Below, piece after piece: positions 1 through 5,836 of a stretch of DNA of 12,021 nt (within the stretch, counting starts at the first letter, position 1; every line of letters begins with the position of its first letter). The DNA lies in contig DBEI01000060.1 in the NCBI GenBank assembly GCA_002294445.1, forward strand, positions 1 through 12,021, given 5' to 3'. The DNA is from Patescibacteria group bacterium UBA910 (lineage in GTDB: Bacteria > Patescibacteriota > Minisyncoccia > Phycocordibacterales > DATDWN01). Both the position numbers and the translations under genes were made by a program. The notes under the pieces are model-generated. The model saw nothing but the letters and a program-made list of their open reading frames with translations, ran no database searches and was not told where the DNA came from.

Positions 1-683
1 TTTTTGCGTGAACGTAGGTCGTACACCACTAGTCCACGTGGCGGTGGAGCGGTACCTTTATCTAACACCAAGAAATTATCCGTAAATGCAAGAAAATATT
101 CCGCTTCTACATTTTTTATTTCAAAATCATTTCCCTCAACCACATATGCGCAAGGCACATCCTGAGACGCATTCTCTTTGTATTTCACGAGAATATCCGA
201 ACCTACTTGAGGAGCGAGACTTTTTTGTATTGCATAATATTTCGGAGAATCATGGCATTCCACAGAAGCCACTGCACCTGTATTGTGTATACGAAATGGA
301 GCACTTTCTGCAGAGATAGGGTTGGTCACAGGAACTGAAGCGTAGCTTGTGACTCCGATCACATACGTACCATCTGGGTACATATGAGAGACCAACCACT
401 TCTTACTTCCTGTATTAGGTAAATCTATAAAAATAATTGGATCAAATTCTTGCCCCTCTTCGGGTAGCGCAGGAGGTGGGATTCGACGTATAGCAATAGA
501 AATCTTGTCCGATGCAGGGATATGCTTGGTCGACCATGTAATGGTCTGTGTCGAACCAGTATCGATCACATCACCACTACGTGGAGCAAGCACCTGTACT
601 GATGCAACTTGTTCACCTCTGAAAACATAAAACACACCGATTATTACTGCAAGTGCAATAATACCAAGTAGTATATTTTTCAT
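1..683 (-). CDS. Membrane-anchored extracytoplasmic protein with Kre9/KNH-like domain (partial)
   Basis: The frame is open from an ATG at 681-683 to the left window edge, about 227 codons, so the C-terminus is missing. Residues 1-20 (MKNILLGIIALAVIIGVFYV) form one hydrophobic signal-anchor segment. It is followed by a domain beginning VQVLAPRSGDVIDTGSTQTI and then TWS. That spacing of 'P..GD....G....I.W' matches the Ser-Thr-rich GPI-anchored/Kre9-KNH beta-sandwich family (PF10342), which is found in exported bacterial proteins; the family call is from memory of the motif. The rest is polar, beta-rich and contains two Cys, consistent with an outside location. It lies 39 bp downstream of the MliC-like gene, and both encode single-pass exported proteins. 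No Shine-Dalgarno and no clear -10 box were found before this start. The function is unknown; adhesion or wall binding is only a guess. Confidence 0.65.
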   Translation of the reverse strand, partial: MKNILLGIIALAVIIGVFYVFRGEQVASVQVLAPRSGDVIDTGSTQTITWSTKHIPASDKISIAIRRIPPPALPEEGQEFDPIIFIDLPNTGSKKWLVSHMYPDGTYVIGVTSYASVPVTNPISAESAPFRIHNTGAVASVECHDSPKYYAIQKSLAPQVGSDILVKYKENASQDVPCAYVVEGNDFEIKNVEAEYFLAFTDNFLVLDKGTAPPPRGLVVYDLRSRK

Positions 684-722
684 ATTTGTTATGAGTTAGG
701 ATTAATCAAACCCGCACCCACA

Positions 723-1100
723 TTACCACAACTGAACTTTACAATTCTTGAAATTCAAATCCATTTGATTATCTCTCATAATCAATGCTTCATCCCCTTT
801 ATTCCAAAACACAACACTCTCATCAACATTTGCATATCGAGCCCCTGAGGCAGAAATGGTTTGTACTAAAAACATCTTTGGACTCTGGGGCAATTGCACT
901 TGAACCGCTCTACCATAAAACAAAACATGAATGGATTTCTCTTCATCGCAGAGAAAAACCACATCATGCGTGACTGGACCCAGCATGGTCTCTACCGCCA
1001 CCTTTTTACCTATAAAAATACCTAAGAAAAACACTATAATAAAGAGACACAAGGCCACGACTTGGGAAGTACGTGTAACCTGATTCCATATTATTTTCAT
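723..1100 (-). CDS. Membrane-anchored MliC-type C-type lysozyme inhibitor
   Basis: A 125-residue protein with a transmembrane segment at about residues 13-31 and a C-terminal domain matching the MliC/PliC lysozyme-inhibitor family (PF09864). The family signature is visible: C51, then SASGARYA at 83-90, then FWNKGDEA at 98-105, and C120 near the end. C51 and C120 would form the conserved disulfide. The Ser of the SGxxY loop and the Lys of the WxKG loop are the residues that family members insert into the lysozyme active site (established for Pseudomonas MliC). Known MliC proteins are mostly lipoproteins; this one has a transmembrane anchor and no lipobox Cys. I start at the ATG at 1100, not the GTG at 1142 that abuts the upstream stop, because a TGTAATACT -10 lies 6 nt before the ATG. 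The extra 14 residues would add a Cys and a Trp before the anchor and look unlike a signal sequence. Confidence 0.82.
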   Translation of the reverse strand: MKIIWNQVTRTSQVVALCLFIIVFFLGIFIGKKVAVETMLGPVTHDVVFLCDEEKSIHVLFYGRAVQVQLPQSPKMFLVQTISASGARYANVDESVVFWNKGDEALIMRDNQMDLNFKNCKVQLW

Positions 1101-1106
1101 GCCTCT

Positions 1107-1115
1107 AGTATTACA
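1107..1115 (-). promoter_or_regulatory. Extended -10 of the mliC-like gene
   Basis: TGT-AATACT lies 6 nt before the ATG at 1100, with a weak TTGCGT -35 at 17-bp spacing. It sits inside the GTG-initiated extension of the frame, which argues against that longer start. Confidence 0.5.
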
Positions 1116-1142
1116 CCAAGTCAAGTGCAACGCAACACCCAC

Positions 1143-1586
1143 TTATGCAAACATCTTTTTCAACTCATCTATGACTGCTTTCTCCCAGAATTTCATGGAA
1201 TACCAACGAATCAATGGCGTAGCTACAATGCGAAGCCATGGACGATGAATGGACACCAGATATGTATAGTCGATCAATGTGCCGTCTCCTTGCGGTGACA
1301 ACAATAACTCTTCGTGTCCAGAAGTACCAAATACCGGACTGTCATTGTCAGAAATAAATCCTCTTCCGGGTAAAATACGAGTCTTCATTGTGACCGGAAA
1401 ATTTCTACCAAACGATCTCACCGTCGCATCCATCTCTCTATAATCTCCATCTTGTTTTTTGATATGTATAGATTCAGCAACTTTTGGAAAATACTGCGGA
1501 AATTTTTCAAAGTCAGTGATCACTCTATGCACCTCCTCAATCGGCGCCCGCACAAACCAGCTTTTATGAAGTTTTATTTCTTTCAT
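1143..1586 (-). CDS. SRPBCC/START-like (polyketide cyclase-type) protein
   Basis: A 147-residue protein with the layout of the SRPBCC hydrophobic-ligand-binding fold. It begins with a beta strand ending in 'FVRAPIEEVHRVITDFEKFP', the usual 'APxEEVWxVLTDFEKYPxW' helix-grip start, followed by alternating beta strands and a long C-terminal helix ending ELKKMFA. There is no signal peptide, so it is probably cytoplasmic. Bacterial members of this fold bind lipids, ubiquinone or other hydrophobic ligands. No catalytic residue identifies a reaction here, so the ligand is unknown. It lies 28 bp downstream of the rhodanese gene. It has its own extended -10 (TGCTATAAT) exactly 6 nt before the ATG and no Shine-Dalgarno. 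Confidence 0.75.
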   Translation of the reverse strand: MKEIKLHKSWFVRAPIEEVHRVITDFEKFPQYFPKVAESIHIKKQDGDYREMDATVRSFGRNFPVTMKTRILPGRGFISDNDSPVFGTSGHEELLLSPQGDGTLIDYTYLVSIHRPWLRIVATPLIRWYSMKFWEKAVIDELKKMFA

Positions 1587-1592
1587 ATTGAA

Positions 1593-1601
1593 ATTATAGC
1601 A
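1593..1601 (-). promoter_or_regulatory. Extended -10 of the SRPBCC gene
   Basis: TGC-TATAAT, a perfect extended -10, is separated from the ATG at 1586 by only TTCAAT. No Shine-Dalgarno fits in that space, so the transcript should begin at or next to the start codon. Confidence 0.65.
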
Positions 1602-1614
1602 AAGTCAAACCAGA

Positions 1615-1851
1615 TTAAACCCGTATACTATCTATCCCTCCACCATTGACCACTTTTTTAAAGCCTTTTTGTTGCAACAACATTTTTGCCACTGTCGATC
1701 GCGCTCCTGACTGACAATACACTGTGATATCTGCGTCTTTTGGTAGATCGGGTATATTACCCTTCATGATATCCATAACATCACAATGTATCGCACCATT
1801 TACATGACCACCGTCATATTCTTTTTTTGTCCTCACATCAAGATATATCAT
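1615..1851 (-). CDS. Single-domain rhodanese-like sulfurtransferase
   Basis: A compact 78-residue rhodanese domain. The N-terminal 'YLDVRTKKEYDGGHVNGAIH' is the classic 'DVRTxxEYxxGHIxGAxH' CH2A motif. The active-site loop is CQSGARS, with C46 as the persulfide-carrying cysteine and R51 as the loop arginine. Single-domain rhodaneses (GlpE/PspE type) move sulfane sulfur between thiols; the donor and acceptor cannot be read from the sequence. It is shorter than the usual ~100 residues because the N-terminal strand is missing, but the core from DVR to the GG region (VVNGGGI) is intact. There is no signal peptide. A perfect TATAAT lies 6 nt before the ATG and there is no Shine-Dalgarno. It sits between the epimerase and SRPBCC genes, with short gaps on both sides. 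Confidence 0.85.
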   Translation of the reverse strand: MIYLDVRTKKEYDGGHVNGAIHCDVMDIMKGNIPDLPKDADITVYCQSGARSTVAKMLLQQKGFKKVVNGGGIDSIRV

Positions 1852-1857
1852 ATATGT

Positions 1858-1863
1858 ATTATA
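1858..1863 (-). promoter_or_regulatory. -10 box of the rhodanese gene
   Basis: A perfect TATAAT is separated from the ATG at 1851 by 6 nt (ACATAT). No convincing -35 and no Shine-Dalgarno. A/T-rich context makes a chance match possible, but the spacing repeats that of neighbouring genes. Confidence 0.55.
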
Positions 1864-1885
1864 TTACTACAATCACAACATCTCA

Positions 1886-2824
1886 CTACACTCTGCCCCT
1901 GTAAAACTGAATTGTTTTTTGCAACCCTTCATCAAATGGAACAATCGGCTTGTATCCTAAAAGTTTTTCTGCTTTAGAAATATCTGCAAGAGAATGCTTT
2001 ACATCCCCTGCTCTTTCCTCTCTATATACAGGACGTATATCTGTACCAAGTGCACTATTTATCTTTTCAACCAACTCATTGAGAGATATTTCGTAGCCAC
2101 ACGCAACATTGATCACTTGCCCTGCACACCCCGCATCTGCAAGTGAGGCTTTTATATTTGCGTCCACATTATTATCAACATATGTAAAATCACGAGAAGT
2201 GGTGCCATCTCCGTAAATGATCGGTGATTCCCCTTTCAACATTTTCTTTATAAAAAGCGGTATCACTGCTGAATAGACGGACTCTGGATCCTGATGCGGA
2301 CCAAACACATTGAAATACCGCAGACACACAGTTTCAAGTCCATATAGCTGATAGAAATTTTGACAATACTGCTCAGCCGTCAACTTTTGAATTGCATAAG
2401 GAGATTTTGGATTTGTGGACATCGTTTCCACTTTTGGCATAACCGGAGAATCTCCATATGCAGAAGATGACGCGGCATATACAAAACGTTTGACGTGAGC
2501 ATCGCGTGCTGCCACGAGCATATTGAGCGTACCTAGAATATTTGCATTGTTGGTCTTGATCGGATCGTCGATAGAACGAGGAACTGAGGGTATTGCACCT
2601 TGATGCAACACATAATCCACTCCTTCCACCGCTTTCTGTGCGATATTCAAATCAGTAAAATCACCCTCAACCAATTCCACACTGCCTAAAACATCTTTGA
2701 TATTTTCTTTTTTACCAGTAGAAAAATCATCCAGTATGCGCACTGATTCCCCCTTTTCTAAAAGTTTTTTTACTATGTTTGAACCTATAAATCCCGACCC
2801 ACCAGTCACTAAATATTTTGCCAT
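1886..2824 (-). CDS. NAD-dependent sugar-nucleotide epimerase (extended SDR, GalE/WbpP type)
   Basis: A 312-residue extended short-chain dehydrogenase. The Rossmann NAD-binding motif is GGSGFIG (G8, G11, G14). An acidic residue after strand 2 (LDDFSTGK, 31-38) favours NAD over NADP. The catalytic SSSAYG block is at 119-124 and the YxxxK pair at Y143/K147 (SPYAIQK). The 'HQGAIPSVPRSIDDP' stretch (75-87) and 'NVACG' region are typical of UDP-glucose/UDP-GlcNAc 4-epimerases and UDP-glucuronate-type relatives. The likely role is conversion of a UDP-hexose for surface polysaccharide or glycan. Substrate preference (GalE versus WbpP-like) cannot be decided by eye, so no symbol is given. It precedes the rhodanese gene by 34 bp. 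The start at 2824 puts the Rossmann strand at residue 4, as expected. No strong -10 or Shine-Dalgarno was found in the 71-bp upstream gap. Confidence 0.9.
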   Translation of the reverse strand: MAKYLVTGGSGFIGSNIVKKLLEKGESVRILDDFSTGKKENIKDVLGSVELVEGDFTDLNIAQKAVEGVDYVLHQGAIPSVPRSIDDPIKTNNANILGTLNMLVAARDAHVKRFVYAASSSAYGDSPVMPKVETMSTNPKSPYAIQKLTAEQYCQNFYQLYGLETVCLRYFNVFGPHQDPESVYSAVIPLFIKKMLKGESPIIYGDGTTSRDFTYVDNNVDANIKASLADAGCAGQVINVACGYEISLNELVEKINSALGTDIRPVYREERAGDVKHSLADISKAEKLLGYKPIVPFDEGLQKTIQFYRGRV

Positions 2825-2895
2825 ATGTACATGTATGTTAGTTGCACTACAAATACCACGATCAATGATTCATTTGATAATATGAATAGTATATA

Positions 2896-3339
2896 TCATA
2901 CATCGATTCCCAATTGCTTTCTTAGCTCTGCAATTTTTTTATTTACTTCTTCTTTTTTGTGATCTTTTAATATATCAACAACTCCATGCTCTTCTTCTTT
3001 TCTATAAATAGCTGTCACATCTTCTTTTGTGACAATTCTTTCTTTTGCCACATCATGAGGAGCTTCTATAACAAACCCGTCTTTGTCGACTATATGAAAT
3101 TTATCATCTGCACCCCTACTCCAAAAAACCCTATCACCCCATCTACTTTTTTCTCTAACACCAGCCGACTGAGCATTTCTCACCACCCCTGATTCATAAA
3201 GATCTTTAATAGCACCATCTCCTCTGACACTCCTATATACTTTATCAGGTGAAGTAGCTAGATCTTTACCAATACTCAATACTTCACTAATACTATTTGG
3301 ATTTTTTTCTACCTGATTATTTAGGTTTTCGAAACTCAT
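2896..3339 (-). CDS. Hypothetical 147-aa protein, possibly ADP-ribosyltransferase-like (uncertain)
   Basis: I do not recognise this gene. It encodes 147 residues, ends in TGA and has no signal peptide or membrane segment. The N-terminal ~30 residues are polar. The core at about 33-113 contains VYRSVRGDGAIKDL, then SGVVRN, RWGDRVFWSRG, KFHIVDKDGFVIEAP and TAIYRKE. The C-terminus is a charged helix rich in Lys/Glu. The order 'VYR ... SG.V ... R.G..VFWS ... EAP ... I..IYR' loosely recalls compact ADP-ribosyltransferase/RES-type folds, where an Arg opens strand 1, but this resemblance is weak and unverified. The gene has an extended -10, TGCTATAGT, 6 nt before the ATG and no Shine-Dalgarno. It is separated by 71 bp from the epimerase downstream and by 175 bp from tRNA-Gln upstream. 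Confidence 0.7.
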   Translation of the reverse strand: MSFENLNNQVEKNPNSISEVLSIGKDLATSPDKVYRSVRGDGAIKDLYESGVVRNAQSAGVREKSRWGDRVFWSRGADDKFHIVDKDGFVIEAPHDVAKERIVTKEDVTAIYRKEEEHGVVDILKDHKKEEVNKKIAELRKQLGIDV

Positions 3340-3514
3340 TTAATAACTATAGCAAAATTGTCGGCTCGAAGCTTTAGTTTAAAACCCTAGCGAGAGATTC
3401 TGTAAAAAATATTTGGATGCTTTTTTACTCTCTGCCTGATCAGCAACGTACTTAAGTTATCGATGTATGTTTTTAATGTATTTCTCCGAGTAAAATATCT
3501 CTAATATTTTTTTG
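3340..3514. other. Intergenic region between tRNA-Gln and the 147-aa gene
   Basis: A 175-bp AT-rich gap with no credible open frame. It holds the extended -10 of the 147-aa gene at 3346-3354. It also holds an imperfect inverted repeat at 3393-3433: arms AGAGA plus TAAAAAA on the left and TTTTTTA plus TCTCT on the right, an 11-nt loop, and a 5-nt bulge on the left side. On neither strand is this followed by a proper T-run, so I do not call it a terminator. Nothing else was recognised. Confidence 0.5.
3346..3354 (-). promoter_or_regulatory. Extended -10 of the 147-aa gene
   Basis: TGC-TATAGT is followed by 6 nt (TATTAA) and the ATG at 3339. It shares the TTTGC or TTTTGC lead-in with the SRPBCC and serS promoters. 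Confidence 0.6.
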
Positions 3515-3585
3515 CTGGGAGACAGGGAATCGAACCCCAATTAAAGGCTTCAAAGGCCTCTGTCCTACCGTTAGACGATCTCCCA
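3515..3585 (-). tRNA. tRNA-Gln (anticodon UUG)
   Basis: A 71-nt cloverleaf folds by eye on the minus strand. The acceptor is TGGGAGA/TCTCCCA (7 bp). The D arm is GTC-TAACGGTAG-GAC. The anticodon stem GAGGC/GCCTT holds the loop CTTTGAA, giving anticodon TTG at positions 34-36. The variable loop is TAAT (4 nt). The T arm is TGGGG-TTCGATT-CCCTG. The discriminator is G. The weak first pair U1-A72 is typical of bacterial tRNA-Gln. CCA is not encoded: the DNA continues G-CAA, so a CCA-adding enzyme is required. A TATAGT -10 (3594-3599) lies 8 nt upstream of the first tRNA base, implying a very short 5' leader. Confidence 0.95.
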
Positions 3586-3593
3586 ATGTTTAT

Positions 3594-3621
3594 ACTATAA
3601 CCTAATACACTATCGAGTGTA
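3594..3621 (-). promoter_or_regulatory. tRNA-Gln promoter with inverted repeat
   Basis: Reading the minus strand, TATAGT (3594-3599) is a good -10 for the tRNA gene. Just upstream, at 3606-3621, is a perfect 6-bp inverted repeat with a 4-nt spacer (TACACT-CGAT-AGTGTA), which overlaps the spacer and -35 zone. No recognisable -35 hexamer is present. The repeat could be an operator or chance; dnaX ends only 43 bp further upstream. Confidence 0.45.
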
Positions 3622-3663
3622 CCAGATTACAGGCTTTTTTTCTAGGCTTTATAGCTTAGCCCA

Positions 3664-4701
3664 CTATTTACCCAAATCCTTGTCTCCAATAATACTCACC
3701 AATGCAAGCTCAAGTGGGAGTGAAGAGATGTATGCCTTCCCTGTCGCCGTATATGCATCTAGTAGTGCCACAATAGTAGCCGATGAGACTTCGACTGTCT
3801 TGTCTTTTGCAAGTTTTTCTACCCATGCCATATCTTCTTCTGACAGCATATCTTTTACTAAAAGACTGCTTCCAAAACGCATTAAAAGTAAAGCCCGCAT
3901 TTTTGAAAGCAAAAGCTTGAGGAGTACCGACATGTCTACATTTTGGTCAGCAATCTTTTTGACCACATCGAGTGCATCAGTGAGTTTCTTGTAGACAATC
4001 GCTTCAACAAGCTCGTTGACCAAAGTAGTCTGCGGTGCACCAGTCACCAAAAGCACTTCGTCTTCTGTAATCTTTTTATCTTTTGATGATGAAAGGACTT
4101 TTTGTAGTGTACCGAGTGTGTCCCGGAAAGAACCATCACCGAGAAGCGCAATGAGATCTGCAGATGAGTCGGCAAGTGTGTACCCTTCTTTTTTTGCTAC
4201 GTTTTTTACTACTGTCTTTAACACTTGCTGGTTTGGTGTTTTAAATGTATATACCTGACACCGAGAAAGAATTGTTTCAAGGATTTTGTGAGTCTCTGTG
4301 GTGGCGAGGATAAAGATCACGTGAGCAGGTGGCTCTTCGAGGGTCTTGAGAAGTGCATTTGATGCAGACTTTGAAAGCATGTGCACCTCGTCCAATATGT
4401 ATATTTTATACTTTGAATCAAACGGAAGTGTGTGCACTGATTCATTGAGCTCGCGGATGTCGTCGACAGATGTATTAGACGCGGCATCGATTTCATACAA
4501 GTCATGAGTGCTTGTACCAAGCTCACGTGCCAGGATACGAGCGATTGAAGTCTTACCTGTCCCTCGTGAACCCGCAAAAAGATATGCGTGCCCAATAGTA
4601 CCAAGTGCGATTTGTGAAGATAATGTTTTTACCACATGATCCTGTCCTACCACATCAGCAAATGTTTGAGGTCGATATTTTCGATAGAGTACTTCTGACA
4701 T
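3664..4701 (-). CDS. dnaX: DNA polymerase III clamp-loader subunit gamma (DnaX), lacking the zinc module
   Basis: A 345-residue AAA+ ATPase that opens and loads the sliding clamp. The N-terminal 'LYRKYRPQTFADVVGQDHVV' is the DnaX signature. Walker A is GSRGTGKT (44-51) and Walker B is ILDEVH (102-107). Sensor 1 is ATTE (133-136), the SRC arginine-finger motif is 146-148, and sensor 2 is GSFRDTL with the Arg near 193. The four-Cys zinc module that normally lies between Walker A and 'DLxEIDAAS' is absent: ARELGTSTHDLYEIDAAS is continuous, with no cysteine. The protein also ends after domain III, so it is gamma-like, without the tau domains IV-V that bind DnaB and polymerase. The frame is intact throughout. 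TATACT lies 6 nt before the ATG with no Shine-Dalgarno. A terminator separates it from the upstream dus gene. Confidence 0.95.
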   Translation of the reverse strand: MSEVLYRKYRPQTFADVVGQDHVVKTLSSQIALGTIGHAYLFAGSRGTGKTSIARILARELGTSTHDLYEIDAASNTSVDDIRELNESVHTLPFDSKYKIYILDEVHMLSKSASNALLKTLEEPPAHVIFILATTETHKILETILSRCQVYTFKTPNQQVLKTVVKNVAKKEGYTLADSSADLIALLGDGSFRDTLGTLQKVLSSSKDKKITEDEVLLVTGAPQTTLVNELVEAIVYKKLTDALDVVKKIADQNVDMSVLLKLLLSKMRALLLMRFGSSLLVKDMLSEEDMAWVEKLAKDKTVEVSSATIVALLDAYTATGKAYISSLPLELALVSIIGDKDLGK

Positions 4702-4707
4702 TGCTCT

Positions 4708-4735
4708 AGTATACCCGAAAAAAGTTTTTTGAAAA
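4708..4735 (-). promoter_or_regulatory. dnaX promoter
   Basis: TTTTCA (4730-4735), a 16-bp spacer and TATACT (4708-4713), followed by 6 nt (AGAGCA) and the ATG at 4701. The -35 overlaps the T-run of the upstream terminator, so the end of one transcript and the start of the next share bases. Confidence 0.6.
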
Positions 4736-4764
4736 AGAAAAAGCGCTCACATGTGAGCACTTTT
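4732..4764 (-). terminator. Rho-independent terminator after the dus gene
   Basis: On the minus strand a 10-bp hairpin (AAAGTGCTCA-CATG-TGAGCGCTTT, 4740-4763) is followed by TTTTTCTTTTT. One pair is G-U when read as minus-strand RNA but a C/A mismatch when read as plus-strand RNA, so the element is oriented for the minus strand. It ends the serS-ftsQ-dus transcript before dnaX, and its T-run overlaps the dnaX -35 area. Confidence 0.88.
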
Positions 4765-4785
4765 ATCAAAACATTATAAAGTGTC

Positions 4786-5781
4786 TTAAAGAGGTGTATT
4801 TTTTAGGAAATTATCAACTATATCCGCCACCTGTGATGCGTCCTCTGCTTCCATGAGCTCCATACGGAGTTCTTTCGCCCCATCGAAACCATTTACATAG
4901 GCTTTATAGTGCTTTTTCATCACCGCAAAACTCTTGCCACACCCTAGTGGAGGTTTTGGACCCACTATTTCTTCAAACAATTTTGTGTGCTCCACCATAA
5001 CTTTCAATTTTTCTTCGATAGTTGGAGTATAGTCTGAAAAAAGCCATGGGTTACCAAAAATCGCACGCCCAAGCATTGCTCCGTCCGCACCAGTTTGCTC
5101 ACACAGTTCCCTACCATGTGCGATATCTTTTACATCACCATTACCAAAAATAAGTGTGTCAGGAGAAAGTTCGTTTCTGATTTCTACCGCACGTGCAACA
5201 TGCTCCCATCGAGCCGGCACAAGTGACATTTCCTTTCGTGTACGTGCATGCACAGTCACAAGTGCCGGCTTTGTTTCGAGGATTGCAGGAAGCCAGGTTT
5301 CGAGTTCATTTTTGTTGTAGCCAATACGTGTCTTTACTGAAACAGGGATGGACTTTTCTTCTGAAATAGCACCTCTCTGTGCAGCACGAATGATATCCTG
5401 TGCGAGCTTTGGGTTTTTGATCAGTCCTGCTCCTGCTCCTTGTTTTTCTACCGACTTATCAGGACATCCCATATTGATATCAATACCATCAAAACCAAGC
5501 TCGAGTGCGAGCCGAGCAGCCTTTTCCATCATTACAGGATCGCTCGTGAAAAACTGCACAATCACTGGTCTCTCAATTTCACTAAATCGAAGATCATTGA
5601 TGAGTGCATCATATCCCCCTTTGAAAAGTCCATCTGCTGACACAAACTCCGTCCATATTGCATCAGGTCGACTATACGTAGCGATCATACGGCGAAAAGC
5701 CGGATCGGTGACATCCGCCATTGGAGCAAGGACCATCAACGGCCCATTCTTTTCTTTTTTAATCTTTTGCCAGAAGTTCAT
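4786..5781 (-). CDS. dusB: tRNA-dihydrouridine synthase (Dus, DusB-like)
   Basis: A 331-residue FMN-dependent TIM-barrel enzyme that reduces uridines in the D loop of tRNAs using NADPH. Visible marks are the N-terminal APMADVTDPAFR (FMN phosphate/isoalloxazine site), NMGCPDKSV with the catalytic acid C106, SVKTRIGYN with K150, VTVHARTR with H178, the phosphate-binding GNGDV (213-217), and MLGRAIFGNPW (236-246). A C-terminal helical domain (about 255-331) binds tRNA. The length and motif set fit the DusB/NifR3 family best, but the subtype is by resemblance only. It follows the ftsQ-like gene by 55 bp and is followed by a terminator. A possible TTCAAT -10 lies 9 nt before the ATG; it is weak and there is no Shine-Dalgarno. 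Confidence 0.93.
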   Translation of the reverse strand: MNFWQKIKKEKNGPLMVLAPMADVTDPAFRRMIATYSRPDAIWTEFVSADGLFKGGYDALINDLRFSEIERPVIVQFFTSDPVMMEKAARLALELGFDGIDINMGCPDKSVEKQGAGAGLIKNPKLAQDIIRAAQRGAISEEKSIPVSVKTRIGYNKNELETWLPAILETKPALVTVHARTRKEMSLVPARWEHVARAVEIRNELSPDTLIFGNGDVKDIAHGRELCEQTGADGAMLGRAIFGNPWLFSDYTPTIEEKLKVMVEHTKLFEEIVGPKPPLGCGKSFAVMKKHYKAYVNGFDGAKELRMELMEAEDASQVADIVDNFLKNTPL

Positions 5782-5836
5782 AATATACGAATTGAATACT
5801 TACAAATGTATACAAATAATGCAAATGAGGATACTG

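Noticed and set aside
1101..1142. GTG-initiated N-terminal extension of the MliC-like gene
   Set aside because: The GTG abuts the SRPBCC stop, lacks a Shine-Dalgarno and would contain the extended -10 box. The ATG at 1100 gives a normal signal anchor.
3500..3514. AAAATAT-CTCTA-ATATTTT repeat as a tRNA terminator
   Set aside because: The stem is purely A/T, and the T-run follows it on the plus strand, the wrong direction for the tRNA gene.
4470..4560. Frameshift or assembly deletion in dnaX to explain the missing zinc module
   Set aside because: The frame is continuous and the join is clean with conserved residues on both sides, so a real lineage-level absence is more likely. It cannot be proven from one sequence.
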